From contig JAGZZN010000021.1 in NCBI GenBank assembly GCA_018377375.1, positions 1 through 29,896 on the forward strand: a DNA stretch of 29,896 nucleotides, in the 5' to 3' direction. This document shows positions 15,222 through 21,870 of the stretch, piece by piece. Numbering within the stretch: the first letter of the stretch is position 1; each line of letters opens with the position of its first letter. The position numbers were made by a program, and so were the translations under genes. Below the pieces are notes generated by a model. That model saw only the letters and a list, made by a program, of their open reading frames with translations, was not told the DNA's origin and made no database searches. This DNA comes from Streptococcus parasanguinis (GTDB lineage Bacteria > Bacillota > Bacilli > Lactobacillales > Streptococcaceae).

Positions 15222-15839
15222 TTACAAGCTAGAAGACCGATGACTGGCTTCCTTAGCATGCTCCATCTTATTCACATAGTATTCGCGTTTTTCTTCTTCT
15301 TGGTGAATGATCGGCTCATCCTTCTTACCGTGAACACGAACAATCTTGGCAGGAATACCGACAACGGTCACATCACTCGGTACATCGGAGACCACGACCG
15401 CTCCCGCTCCTACTTTGGCCTTGGCCCCAATCTCAATCGGACCGATGACCTGGGCATGAGCGGAGACCAAGGCTCCTTCACGAACCGTTGGATGGCGTTT
15501 CCCGACATCCTTCCCTGTTCCCCCAAGGGTCACCCCGTGGTAGAGCATGACACCTTTTTCAACAATGGCCGTTTCCCCGATAACGAGGCCCGCTCCATGG
15601 TCGATAAAGACACCAGAAGCAATGGTTGCACCTGGATGAATTTCAATCTGGGTCCAAAAACGCCAGAACTGACTATGCATCCGAGCTAGAAGCTTAAAGC
15701 CATGATTCCACAAAAAGTGGGAAACACGGTGAGCTGCCAGTGCTTTGACGCCCGGATAGGTCAAAAGGACCTCCAGCGAGGTACGCGCTGCTGGGTCATT
15801 TTCTTTTACAATATCGATGGTTTCACGCCACCATCCCAT
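15222..15839 (-). CDS. cysE: Serine O-acetyltransferase
   Basis: CysE transfers acetyl from acetyl-CoA to L-serine, giving O-acetylserine, the first step of cysteine synthesis. The 205-residue product is the short Gram-positive form. A helical N-terminus (GWWRETIDIVKENDPAARTS) is followed by a left-handed beta-helix built from hexapeptide repeats, with the signatures EIHPGATIASGVFIDHG, VIGETAIVEKGVMLYHGVTLGGTG and KRHPTVREGALVSAHAQV. The catalytic His/Asp are in the IDHG and HPG segments. It follows pnp by 24 nt. Placement ahead of cysS links cysteine supply to tRNA charging. Confidence 0.96.
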   Translation of the reverse strand: MGWWRETIDIVKENDPAARTSLEVLLTYPGVKALAAHRVSHFLWNHGFKLLARMHSQFWRFWTQIEIHPGATIASGVFIDHGAGLVIGETAIVEKGVMLYHGVTLGGTGKDVGKRHPTVREGALVSAHAQVIGPIEIGAKAKVGAGAVVVSDVPSDVTVVGIPAKIVRVHGKKDEPIIHQEEEKREYYVNKMEHAKEASHRSSSL

Positions 15840-15863
15840 ACCGTGCTCCTCCTTTTCTAATGA

Positions 15864-18086
15864 TTATTCTGAATCTTTTTGTGTAATAGTAAAGTCTTTT
15901 TTAGGTTTGTGGTCTTTGTTGTGGTGACGAGGACGGTCGCCATGGCGATGAGTTTTTTCACCTTTTTCCTCGCTGTTTTCTGCTTTTGGCGGACGAGGGA
16001 GAAGAGCTTTCATAGAAGCATCGACACGACCTTTTTCGTCAATCTTGATAATCTTCACATCGACTTCATCACCGATGGCTACCAAGTCTTCGACACGGTT
16101 GGTGCGCGTCCAAGCCATTTCAGAGATATGAACGAGGGCATCCGTCTTGTCAAAGAGGTTGACAAAAGCACCAAATTTCTCGATCCGAACCACTTTGGCA
16201 TGGTAGACTTCGTCCACTTTCGCTTCACGAACCAAACCAGCAATGATTTCTTTAGCACGGTTAATGGCAGCTTGGTCGCTCGAGTAGATAGATACGTTCC
16301 CTTCTTCGTCGATATCAATCTTAACGCCTGTTTCAGCGATGATCTTATCGATGGTTTCTCCACCCTTACCGATGACAATCTTAATCTTGTCCACATCAAT
16401 CTTGATGGTATCAATTTTCGGAGCAGTTGGCGCCAATTCTGGACGCACTTCTGGAATGGTTGCTTCGATCACATCAAGGATTTCAAAACGAGCTTTCTTG
16501 GCTTGAGCCAAAGCTTCCGTCAAGATTTCCGCAGTAATCCCTTGGATCTTGATATCCATTTGAAGGGCTGTAATCCCGTCACGCGTACCTGCAACCTTGA
16601 AGTCCATGTCGCCAAAGTGGTCTTCCAAACCTTGGATATCTGTCAATACGGTATAGTTATTTCCATCAGAAATGAGACCCATTGCAATGCCTGCTACTGG
16701 CGCCTTGATTGGCACACCACCCGCCATAAGGGCAAGAGTTCCCGCACAGATAGAGGCTTGAGATGAAGAACCGTTTGATTCCAAGACTTCTGCTACCAAG
16801 CGGATGGCATATGGGAATTCTTCCAAGCTTGGCAATACTTGAGCAAGAGCACGCTCACCAAGAGCACCGTGACCAATTTCACGACGACCAGGTGCACCGT
16901 AACGACCTGTTTCCCCTACAGAGTATTGTGGGAAGTTATAGTGGTGCATAAAGCGCTTCTTGTACTCAGGATCCAAACCATCGATGATTTGCGTTTCACC
17001 CATTGGCGCCAAGGTCAAGACAGAAAGAGCCTGCGTTTGTCCACGAGTAAAGAGACCTGAACCGTGCACACGAGGAAGGTAGTCGACTTGTGCATCCAAA
17101 GGACGGATTTCATCGACCTTACGACCATCCGGACGAACCTTGTCTTCTGTGATCAAACGACGCACTTCTGCGTGTTCCATTTGTTCCAAGATTTCAGCTA
17201 CATCACGCATGATACGGTCAAATTCTTCGTGATCTGCATATTTTTCTTCGTAAACAGCTGTGACTTGGTCTTTCACTGCTTGAGTTGCAGCTTCACGAGC
17301 TAATTTTTCTTCTACTTGGACCGCTTTTTGAAGGTCACTGTTGTAGGCTGCGATGATTTCAGCCTGCAATTCAGCATCGACATGAAGCAATTCCACTTCT
17401 GCTTTTTCTTTCCCAACTGCTGCTACGATTTCTTCTTGGAAGGCAATCAATTCTTTAACAGCTTCGTGCCCTTTGAGAAGGGCTTCCAACATGATTTCTT
17501 CTGACAATTCTTTGGCACCAGACTCTACCATGTTGATAGCATGCTTAGTACCAGCTACAGTCAATTCAAGAAGAGAGCGCTCAGCTTGTTCTTGCGTTGG
17601 GTTGATGATGATTTCCCCATCGACATAGCCTACTTGTACCCCAGCGATTGGTCCGTCAAATGGAATATCTGAGATAGAAAGAGCCAAGGATGAACCAAAC
17701 ATAGCTGCCATTGGTGCAGATGCATTTTCGTCGTAAGAAAGGACTGTGTTGATGACTTGCACTTCGTTACGGAAACCTTCCGCAAACATTGGACGGATCG
17801 GACGGTCAATCAAACGCGCTGTCAACGTCGCATCTGTAGAAGGACGACCTTCCCGTTTCATAAAGCCACCAGGAAATTTCCCAGCCGCATACATTTTTTC
17901 TTCGTAGTTAACTTGAAGTGGGAAGAAATCCCCAGTTGCCATCTTCTTAGACATGACAGCTGCCGTCAAGACAGTTGACTCACCATAACGCACGACAACA
18001 GAGCCATTTGCTTGCTTAGCAACCTGACCAGTCTCTACGATTAACTCACGACCCGCAAAAGTCGTTTGAAACACTTGTTTTGTCAT
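15864..18086 (-). CDS. pnp: Polynucleotide phosphorylase
   Basis: PNPase degrades RNA from the 3' end by phosphorolysis and can add tails in reverse. From the ATG at 18084-18086 the product is 740 residues. It has a first RNase PH domain (from about residue 10), an alpha-helical linker, a second catalytic RNase PH domain with YNFPQYSVGETGRYGAPGRRE and the MDFKVAGTRDGITALQMDIK active-site segment, a KH domain with IGKGGETIDKI, an S1 domain with FGAFVNLFDKTDALVHISE, and a basic His/Lys tail. The frame is open 51 nt further upstream, but AAAGGGGA lies just before the chosen ATG and MTKQVFQTTFAG matches streptococcal PNPase. It is the first gene of the operon. Confidence 0.97.
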   Translation of the reverse strand: MTKQVFQTTFAGRELIVETGQVAKQANGSVVVRYGESTVLTAAVMSKKMATGDFFPLQVNYEEKMYAAGKFPGGFMKREGRPSTDATLTARLIDRPIRPMFAEGFRNEVQVINTVLSYDENASAPMAAMFGSSLALSISDIPFDGPIAGVQVGYVDGEIIINPTQEQAERSLLELTVAGTKHAINMVESGAKELSEEIMLEALLKGHEAVKELIAFQEEIVAAVGKEKAEVELLHVDAELQAEIIAAYNSDLQKAVQVEEKLAREAATQAVKDQVTAVYEEKYADHEEFDRIMRDVAEILEQMEHAEVRRLITEDKVRPDGRKVDEIRPLDAQVDYLPRVHGSGLFTRGQTQALSVLTLAPMGETQIIDGLDPEYKKRFMHHYNFPQYSVGETGRYGAPGRREIGHGALGERALAQVLPSLEEFPYAIRLVAEVLESNGSSSQASICAGTLALMAGGVPIKAPVAGIAMGLISDGNNYTVLTDIQGLEDHFGDMDFKVAGTRDGITALQMDIKIQGITAEILTEALAQAKKARFEILDVIEATIPEVRPELAPTAPKIDTIKIDVDKIKIVIGKGGETIDKIIAETGVKIDIDEEGNVSIYSSDQAAINRAKEIIAGLVREAKVDEVYHAKVVRIEKFGAFVNLFDKTDALVHISEMAWTRTNRVEDLVAIGDEVDVKIIKIDEKGRVDASMKALLPRPPKAENSEEKGEKTHRHGDRPRHHNKDHKPKKDFTITQKDSE

Positions 18087-18432
18087 TGTAATCCCCTTTG
18101 GATTGATAAAATTATACGACTTGCCTACAAAGATCAAGATACTAAGCCGTTAAGCAACTCAAAGGAAAATAGGAAATCGAACGACGGAGCGAACGCTCCT
18201 AGGTAGATTTATCTTTTTCCACAGAGTTGTAGGCGGGTTCAATTACGCATGATAGCATTCGATTGACGCAGCCTATCTATATGTTATATCCTCATCTTTG
18301 TATCCAAGCACGTATACCTTTTATTTTAACATATTCAAGCCCAAAAGAAAAAGGCTTTGAGGGCCTTTTTCTGTGAATCTTCCGCAAGTTCTATATAAAA
18401 ATTTTAGAGCTAGATATAGCTTTTGATTATTT
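18087..18432. other. Intergenic region upstream of pnp
   Basis: This region holds the 5' region of pnp and the 3' end of the lipoprotein operon. A TATAAT box on the minus strand (plus 18111-18116) lies 24 nt before the pnp ATG, with no convincing -35. A 6-bp hairpin, GGAGCG/CGCTCC, is at 18186-18199. The lipoprotein terminator is at 18343-18370. I see no gene in it. Confidence 0.6.
18343..18370 (-). terminator. Intrinsic terminator of the lipoprotein operon
   Basis: On the minus strand AAAAAGGC pairs with GCCTTTTT across a 7-nt loop, and the run continues as TTTTTCTTTT. It lies about 60 nt past the last lipoprotein stop. Confidence 0.82.
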
Positions 18433-19170
18433 TTACGATTTCACGAATTCAGTGCTGTCGACATAAAAGCGTGTTTTGTGGGTTCCACCCTTGTAATTCT
18501 TGTTGTTGCGTTTCAAGACAAAACGTCTGTATGGATCGGAAGTTCCTTGGATGGTCGTTGTCACTTCAACTGAATCTTCATTGATCACCCATTCATCCGG
18601 TGAAGGAATTTCCATCGGTGGCATCGCTCCGCCACGACCACCAGATACAATTTCGTAAAAGGCCTTGTCTTTTGTCGAATAGATCCAGCCATCTTTCTTT
18701 TCATTTGTTAGTTGGATCAGCTGGTCTTGTGACAGACTACGGATAGAGTCCGAGGTCTCTTCAGCATTCAATTTATCAATGATATCTTTTAAATTATAGG
18801 TTTCTGGCGTGTAGGTATTGTAGTAATCAATGAACATGTCTTGCGAGTAGCCTTCAACTGCACTGTGATCATTGTTCAACTCCAGCAAACGAGTCGGTTG
18901 CACCTGAAGTGAATAGGTCAAAGACGCACTGTTTTCAATGATCGAATAGATATCCGCTTGGTCTGCTTTTGACAAGGTCCCAATAGCTTCTTTATCATGT
19001 TCATCTGACTTAGCTTCTTCTGTTTGCTCTTTTTCTTGGGCTTTGTCAGATGATTTTTTGACCGATGAATCCCCTACCGGACTGTGCTTACGCTCATAGC
19101 GTTTTGGGGCGCAAGCTGCTAGGGAAAGCAAGAGGGCTGCAGCTAGTAAATATGTTCCAATTTTTTTCAT
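18433..19170 (-). CDS. Lipoprotein of unknown function sharing the CAPKRYER anchor
   Basis: This is a 245-residue predicted lipoprotein. Its signal peptide ends in the lipobox LAAC with the lipidated Cys at position 20, directly followed by APKRYERKHSP, then a charged Lys/Glu/Ser linker to about residue 60. The remaining 180 residues look globular and match no family I recognise. The anchor segment is nearly the same as in the two SH3b lipoproteins upstream, but the body is unrelated to them. It starts 18 nt after the stop of the upstream lipoprotein, with an AAGGAG site, so it is the last gene of a three-lipoprotein operon. Its location would be the outer face of the membrane. Confidence 0.75.
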   Translation of the reverse strand: MKKIGTYLLAAALLLSLAACAPKRYERKHSPVGDSSVKKSSDKAQEKEQTEEAKSDEHDKEAIGTLSKADQADIYSIIENSASLTYSLQVQPTRLLELNNDHSAVEGYSQDMFIDYYNTYTPETYNLKDIIDKLNAEETSDSIRSLSQDQLIQLTNEKKDGWIYSTKDKAFYEIVSGGRGGAMPPMEIPSPDEWVINEDSVEVTTTIQGTSDPYRRFVLKRNNKNYKGGTHKTRFYVDSTEFVKS

Positions 19171-19188
19171 GTTTGTCTCCTTATTTTT

Positions 19189-20457
19189 TTAGTTCACACG
19201 GTAGTACAAATCGTCCCCATTCGTAGCATCACTCTTACTCCAGTAAATGGATTCACTGCCACCTTCTCTTGAAGGAATGAAAAGAATAGGCGTGTCATTC
19301 GTTGCCCCAGGCATCCGACTAACTCCGTGTAGATTACCCTCCTTGAAGTAAAAACCAGAAAATTGAACACCATTAACAGCACTACCATTGACCTTCACAA
19401 TTCCTTGCGCATCAAACTCAATGCTCGTACCGTACTTATTTTTCCAAACTCCCGCTACACTTGAGAAATTTCCAGCTTTGATTTCATCCAGATTCATCCC
19501 AGTGCTTGTTTTGGCAGGGGCAGGAGCTGATTCGGCATTTTCATCCACGCGCGTTGTGAAGTCAAGGGCGATCCAGCCTTGTCCAGATTCCAATTTGCCC
19601 CAAGTATGACCATCCGCATCCACTGTTTCCGTAATGGTGTGAGTTCCTTTTGCGATCATTCCTGCAGATGGAGCTGAAGTAGACGGTTCTTTTCGAATAC
19701 GAAGATCGGCCACGCTAACTTGTACTTGGAAGCTTTCTGATTTTTTCTCTTCTGCTTTTGCTGTTGATTTGGAGTCCCCTGAACCGTCAAACGTCTTCCA
19801 GTCAAGCTTAGTGAGGTCCAACTTCTTGGCTGAAATCCCAAGAGCTTGTTCTGCTGTTTTCTTCCCACCAATTTGAATGGTTGCTTTCTTTTCTTCCTTG
19901 GCTTCCCCTTTTCCTAGCGAATAAAGGGTCAATTCCATTTCTGGATTAAGGGATTGCCAAGTAGCATAGACGATTTGCCCATTGTCAAAAACTTCTAAAC
20001 TAGAGCGATAGCCACCTGCAGAAGCCACATAGGCTACGTGGAGCAAGGTTGGCTGGGTATCTTTCAAATAATACACAGCAGCAATCGTTTTGCCATCCCA
20101 AATCAGCAGTTCATCATTACCATCACGATTAAGATCCTCAAAAGCATATTGCCACTCATTGGTACTCCCAAGTGTTTGAAGGTTAAAGACATACGCATAT
20201 TCTTCTGAAGTTGCTTCGATCTTCTTCAGTTCATTTTGTAAAGCTGTTTGGTCCTTAGTATGAATGGCAACCGCATAAGACTTATAGCGATCTAATACCT
20301 CTTGATAGTACTTTTGACCTGTATCCTTCTTCTCTTTTTTGACCGACGAAGAGCTTGCCGTTTTTGGTTTGCTTTGGCGCTCGTAACGTTTCGGAGCACA
20401 AGCAATTAGAGAAAAAACAGAGATGCCTGTCATTAATGAAATCATCAATTTTCTCAT
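19189..20457 (-). CDS. Lipoprotein with SH3b and DUF6287-like domains (paralog 2)
   Basis: This is a 422-residue surface lipoprotein. The lipobox is LIAC with Cys20, followed by APKRYERQSKP and a Ser/Lys linker. Residues 50-235 form a domain with a calcium-binding-like loop DLNRDGNDE at 108-116, as in FG-GAP/EF-type loops, and the segment GGYRSSLEVFDNGQIVYATW. Residues 243-305 are a bacterial SH3 domain (VADLRIRKEPSTSAP through GWIALDFTTRVD), a fold that commonly binds cell-wall peptides. Residues 320-422 begin MNLDEIKAGNFSSVAGVW, a DUF6287-type domain. It is a tandem paralog of the upstream gene, nearly identical through the SH3b region but different at the C-terminus. The function is unknown; wall binding is inferred. 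Confidence 0.82.
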   Translation of the reverse strand: MRKLMISLMTGISVFSLIACAPKRYERQSKPKTASSSSVKKEKKDTGQKYYQEVLDRYKSYAVAIHTKDQTALQNELKKIEATSEEYAYVFNLQTLGSTNEWQYAFEDLNRDGNDELLIWDGKTIAAVYYLKDTQPTLLHVAYVASAGGYRSSLEVFDNGQIVYATWQSLNPEMELTLYSLGKGEAKEEKKATIQIGGKKTAEQALGISAKKLDLTKLDWKTFDGSGDSKSTAKAEEKKSESFQVQVSVADLRIRKEPSTSAPSAGMIAKGTHTITETVDADGHTWGKLESGQGWIALDFTTRVDENAESAPAPAKTSTGMNLDEIKAGNFSSVAGVWKNKYGTSIEFDAQGIVKVNGSAVNGVQFSGFYFKEGNLHGVSRMPGATNDTPILFIPSREGGSESIYWSKSDATNGDDLYYRVN

Positions 20458-20469
20458 AGTACCACTCCT

Positions 20470-21792
20470 TTAGTCCACACGGTAGAAGAAGTCGCTAGCT
20501 TCCCACCCTGCTGATTGACCTGTCCAAATGCGATCTTTTCCAATATCCGAAGGATCTGCTATCTGTTCAACGTATACAGGTAGAGAAGTTCCTGCCGGAA
20601 TAAATCTTATAATTGCACCACCAACCTTATACTTAGGATTGGCGAAACCTCCACTAAGGTGATTATCCGTTGGTTGAATTCGATTAACCACCATACTTTC
20701 ACCATTCAGGAAAACCTGATCTGCCGATCCAGCTCCATCAAACACCAGTGTCCAACCTTTCCCATTTCTCCAGGTCCCTGCAATACTTGAAAAATCACCG
20801 TTCTGAATTTCTTGAATGTTCATTCCGCTGCTTTTCTTACTTGAGCTGGCTGATTTAGAACCATCCACCCGCGTTGTATAGTCAAGGGCAATCCAGCCTT
20901 GTCCAGATTCTAATTTGCCCCAGGTATGACCATCCGCCTCTACGGTTTCCGTAATGGTGTGAGTTCCTTTTGCGATCATTCCCGCAGATGGAGCTGAAGT
21001 AGATGGTTCTTTTCGAATACGAAGATCCGACACACTGACTTGCACTTGGAAGCTTTCTGATTTTTTCTCTTCTGCTTTTGCTGATGATTTGGAATCCCCT
21101 GAACCGTCAAAAGTTTTCCAGTCCAGCTTACTGAGGTCCAACTGCTTGGCTGAAATCCCAAGAGCCTGCTCTGCTGTTTGGTCCCCACCAATTTGAATGG
21201 TTGCTTTCTTTTCTTCCTTGGCTTCCCCTTTTCCTAGTGCATAGAGAGTCAATTCCTGGTCTGGGTTTACAGATTGCCAAGTGGCGTAGACAATTTGCCC
21301 ATTATCAAAAAGATCTAGGCTGGAGCGATAACCGCCCACCGCAGCTGTATAAGCTGTATGGAGCAATTCGGCTTTTTGACCCTTGAGGTAATATATGGCA
21401 GAAACATATTGTTTGTTTCCAGTGTATTGATTGGACACCAAGAGTTCATCCACACCATCTTTGTTCAAGTCTGTAAAAGCGTATTGGAAGGTTACCGGAG
21501 TTCCTAAGCGCTCCAAAGCATCTAAATAGATGCTTTCTTCTGAACCCGACTGTATTTTACCTAATTCCGCAAACAGGCCTGCTTTATCCCCATTTTTAAG
21601 AGCAGTATCATACTTGGCATACCGCTCCAAAACCTCTTGATAATACTTTTGACCTGTATCCTTCTTCTCTTTTTTAACTGTCGATGATGTGGCCGTCTTT
21701 GGTTTGCTTTGGCGTTCATAACGCTTAGGCGTGCAAGCTACTAGAGATAGCACGGATGCACCTGCTAATAGTGTAATCATAACCTTTTTCAT
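20470..21792 (-). CDS. Lipoprotein with SH3b and DUF6287-like domains (paralog 1)
   Basis: This 440-residue surface lipoprotein is first in the three-gene lipoprotein operon. The lipobox is LVAC with Cys20, followed by TPKRYERQSKP. The calcium-loop-like DLNKDGVDE is at 108-116, exactly as in its paralog. The SH3b domain is at 248-310. A DUF6287-like C-terminal domain begins SSGMNIQEIQNGDFSSIAGT near 322. Its C-terminal half diverges strongly from the downstream copy and includes the segment GWEASDFFYRVD at the end. An extended -10 and a GGGGA ribosome binding site precede the start. The stop is 12 nt before the next lipoprotein start. The function is unknown. Confidence 0.82.
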   Translation of the reverse strand: MKKVMITLLAGASVLSLVACTPKRYERQSKPKTATSSTVKKEKKDTGQKYYQEVLERYAKYDTALKNGDKAGLFAELGKIQSGSEESIYLDALERLGTPVTFQYAFTDLNKDGVDELLVSNQYTGNKQYVSAIYYLKGQKAELLHTAYTAAVGGYRSSLDLFDNGQIVYATWQSVNPDQELTLYALGKGEAKEEKKATIQIGGDQTAEQALGISAKQLDLSKLDWKTFDGSGDSKSSAKAEEKKSESFQVQVSVSDLRIRKEPSTSAPSAGMIAKGTHTITETVEADGHTWGKLESGQGWIALDYTTRVDGSKSASSSKKSSGMNIQEIQNGDFSSIAGTWRNGKGWTLVFDGAGSADQVFLNGESMVVNRIQPTDNHLSGGFANPKYKVGGAIIRFIPAGTSLPVYVEQIADPSDIGKDRIWTGQSAGWEASDFFYRVD

Positions 21793-21826
21793 AAAAAATT
21801 CCCCATTTAACTATCTTTTTCTTAAA

Positions 21827-21835
21827 ATTATATCA
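21827..21835 (-). promoter_or_regulatory. Extended -10 promoter of the lipoprotein operon
   Basis: On the minus strand TGATATAAT lies about 35 nt before the lipoprotein ATG. It directly follows a hairpin at 21839-21860, which occupies the place of a -35. Confidence 0.6.
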
Positions 21836-21838
21836 TTT

Positions 21839-21860
21839 TAGGCTGGGTTTCCCCAGCCTA
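21839..21860 (-). terminator. Hairpin after the SEC10/PgrA-like gene
   Basis: TAGGCTGGG pairs perfectly with CCCAGCCTA across a 4-nt loop, 10 nt past the stop codon. The downstream minus-strand sequence is A/T-rich but not a clean T-run, so termination may be partial. Confidence 0.6.
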
Positions 21861-21870
21861 AATAGAATTT

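Noticed and set aside
18087..18137. Longer pnp reading frame adding 17 residues
   Set aside because: The family N-terminus and a good AAAGGGGA site point to the ATG at 18086, and the -10 box lies inside the extension.
18200..18345. T-box or riboswitch upstream of pnp
   Set aside because: No T-box sequence or recognisable aptamer core was found; only a short hairpin is present.
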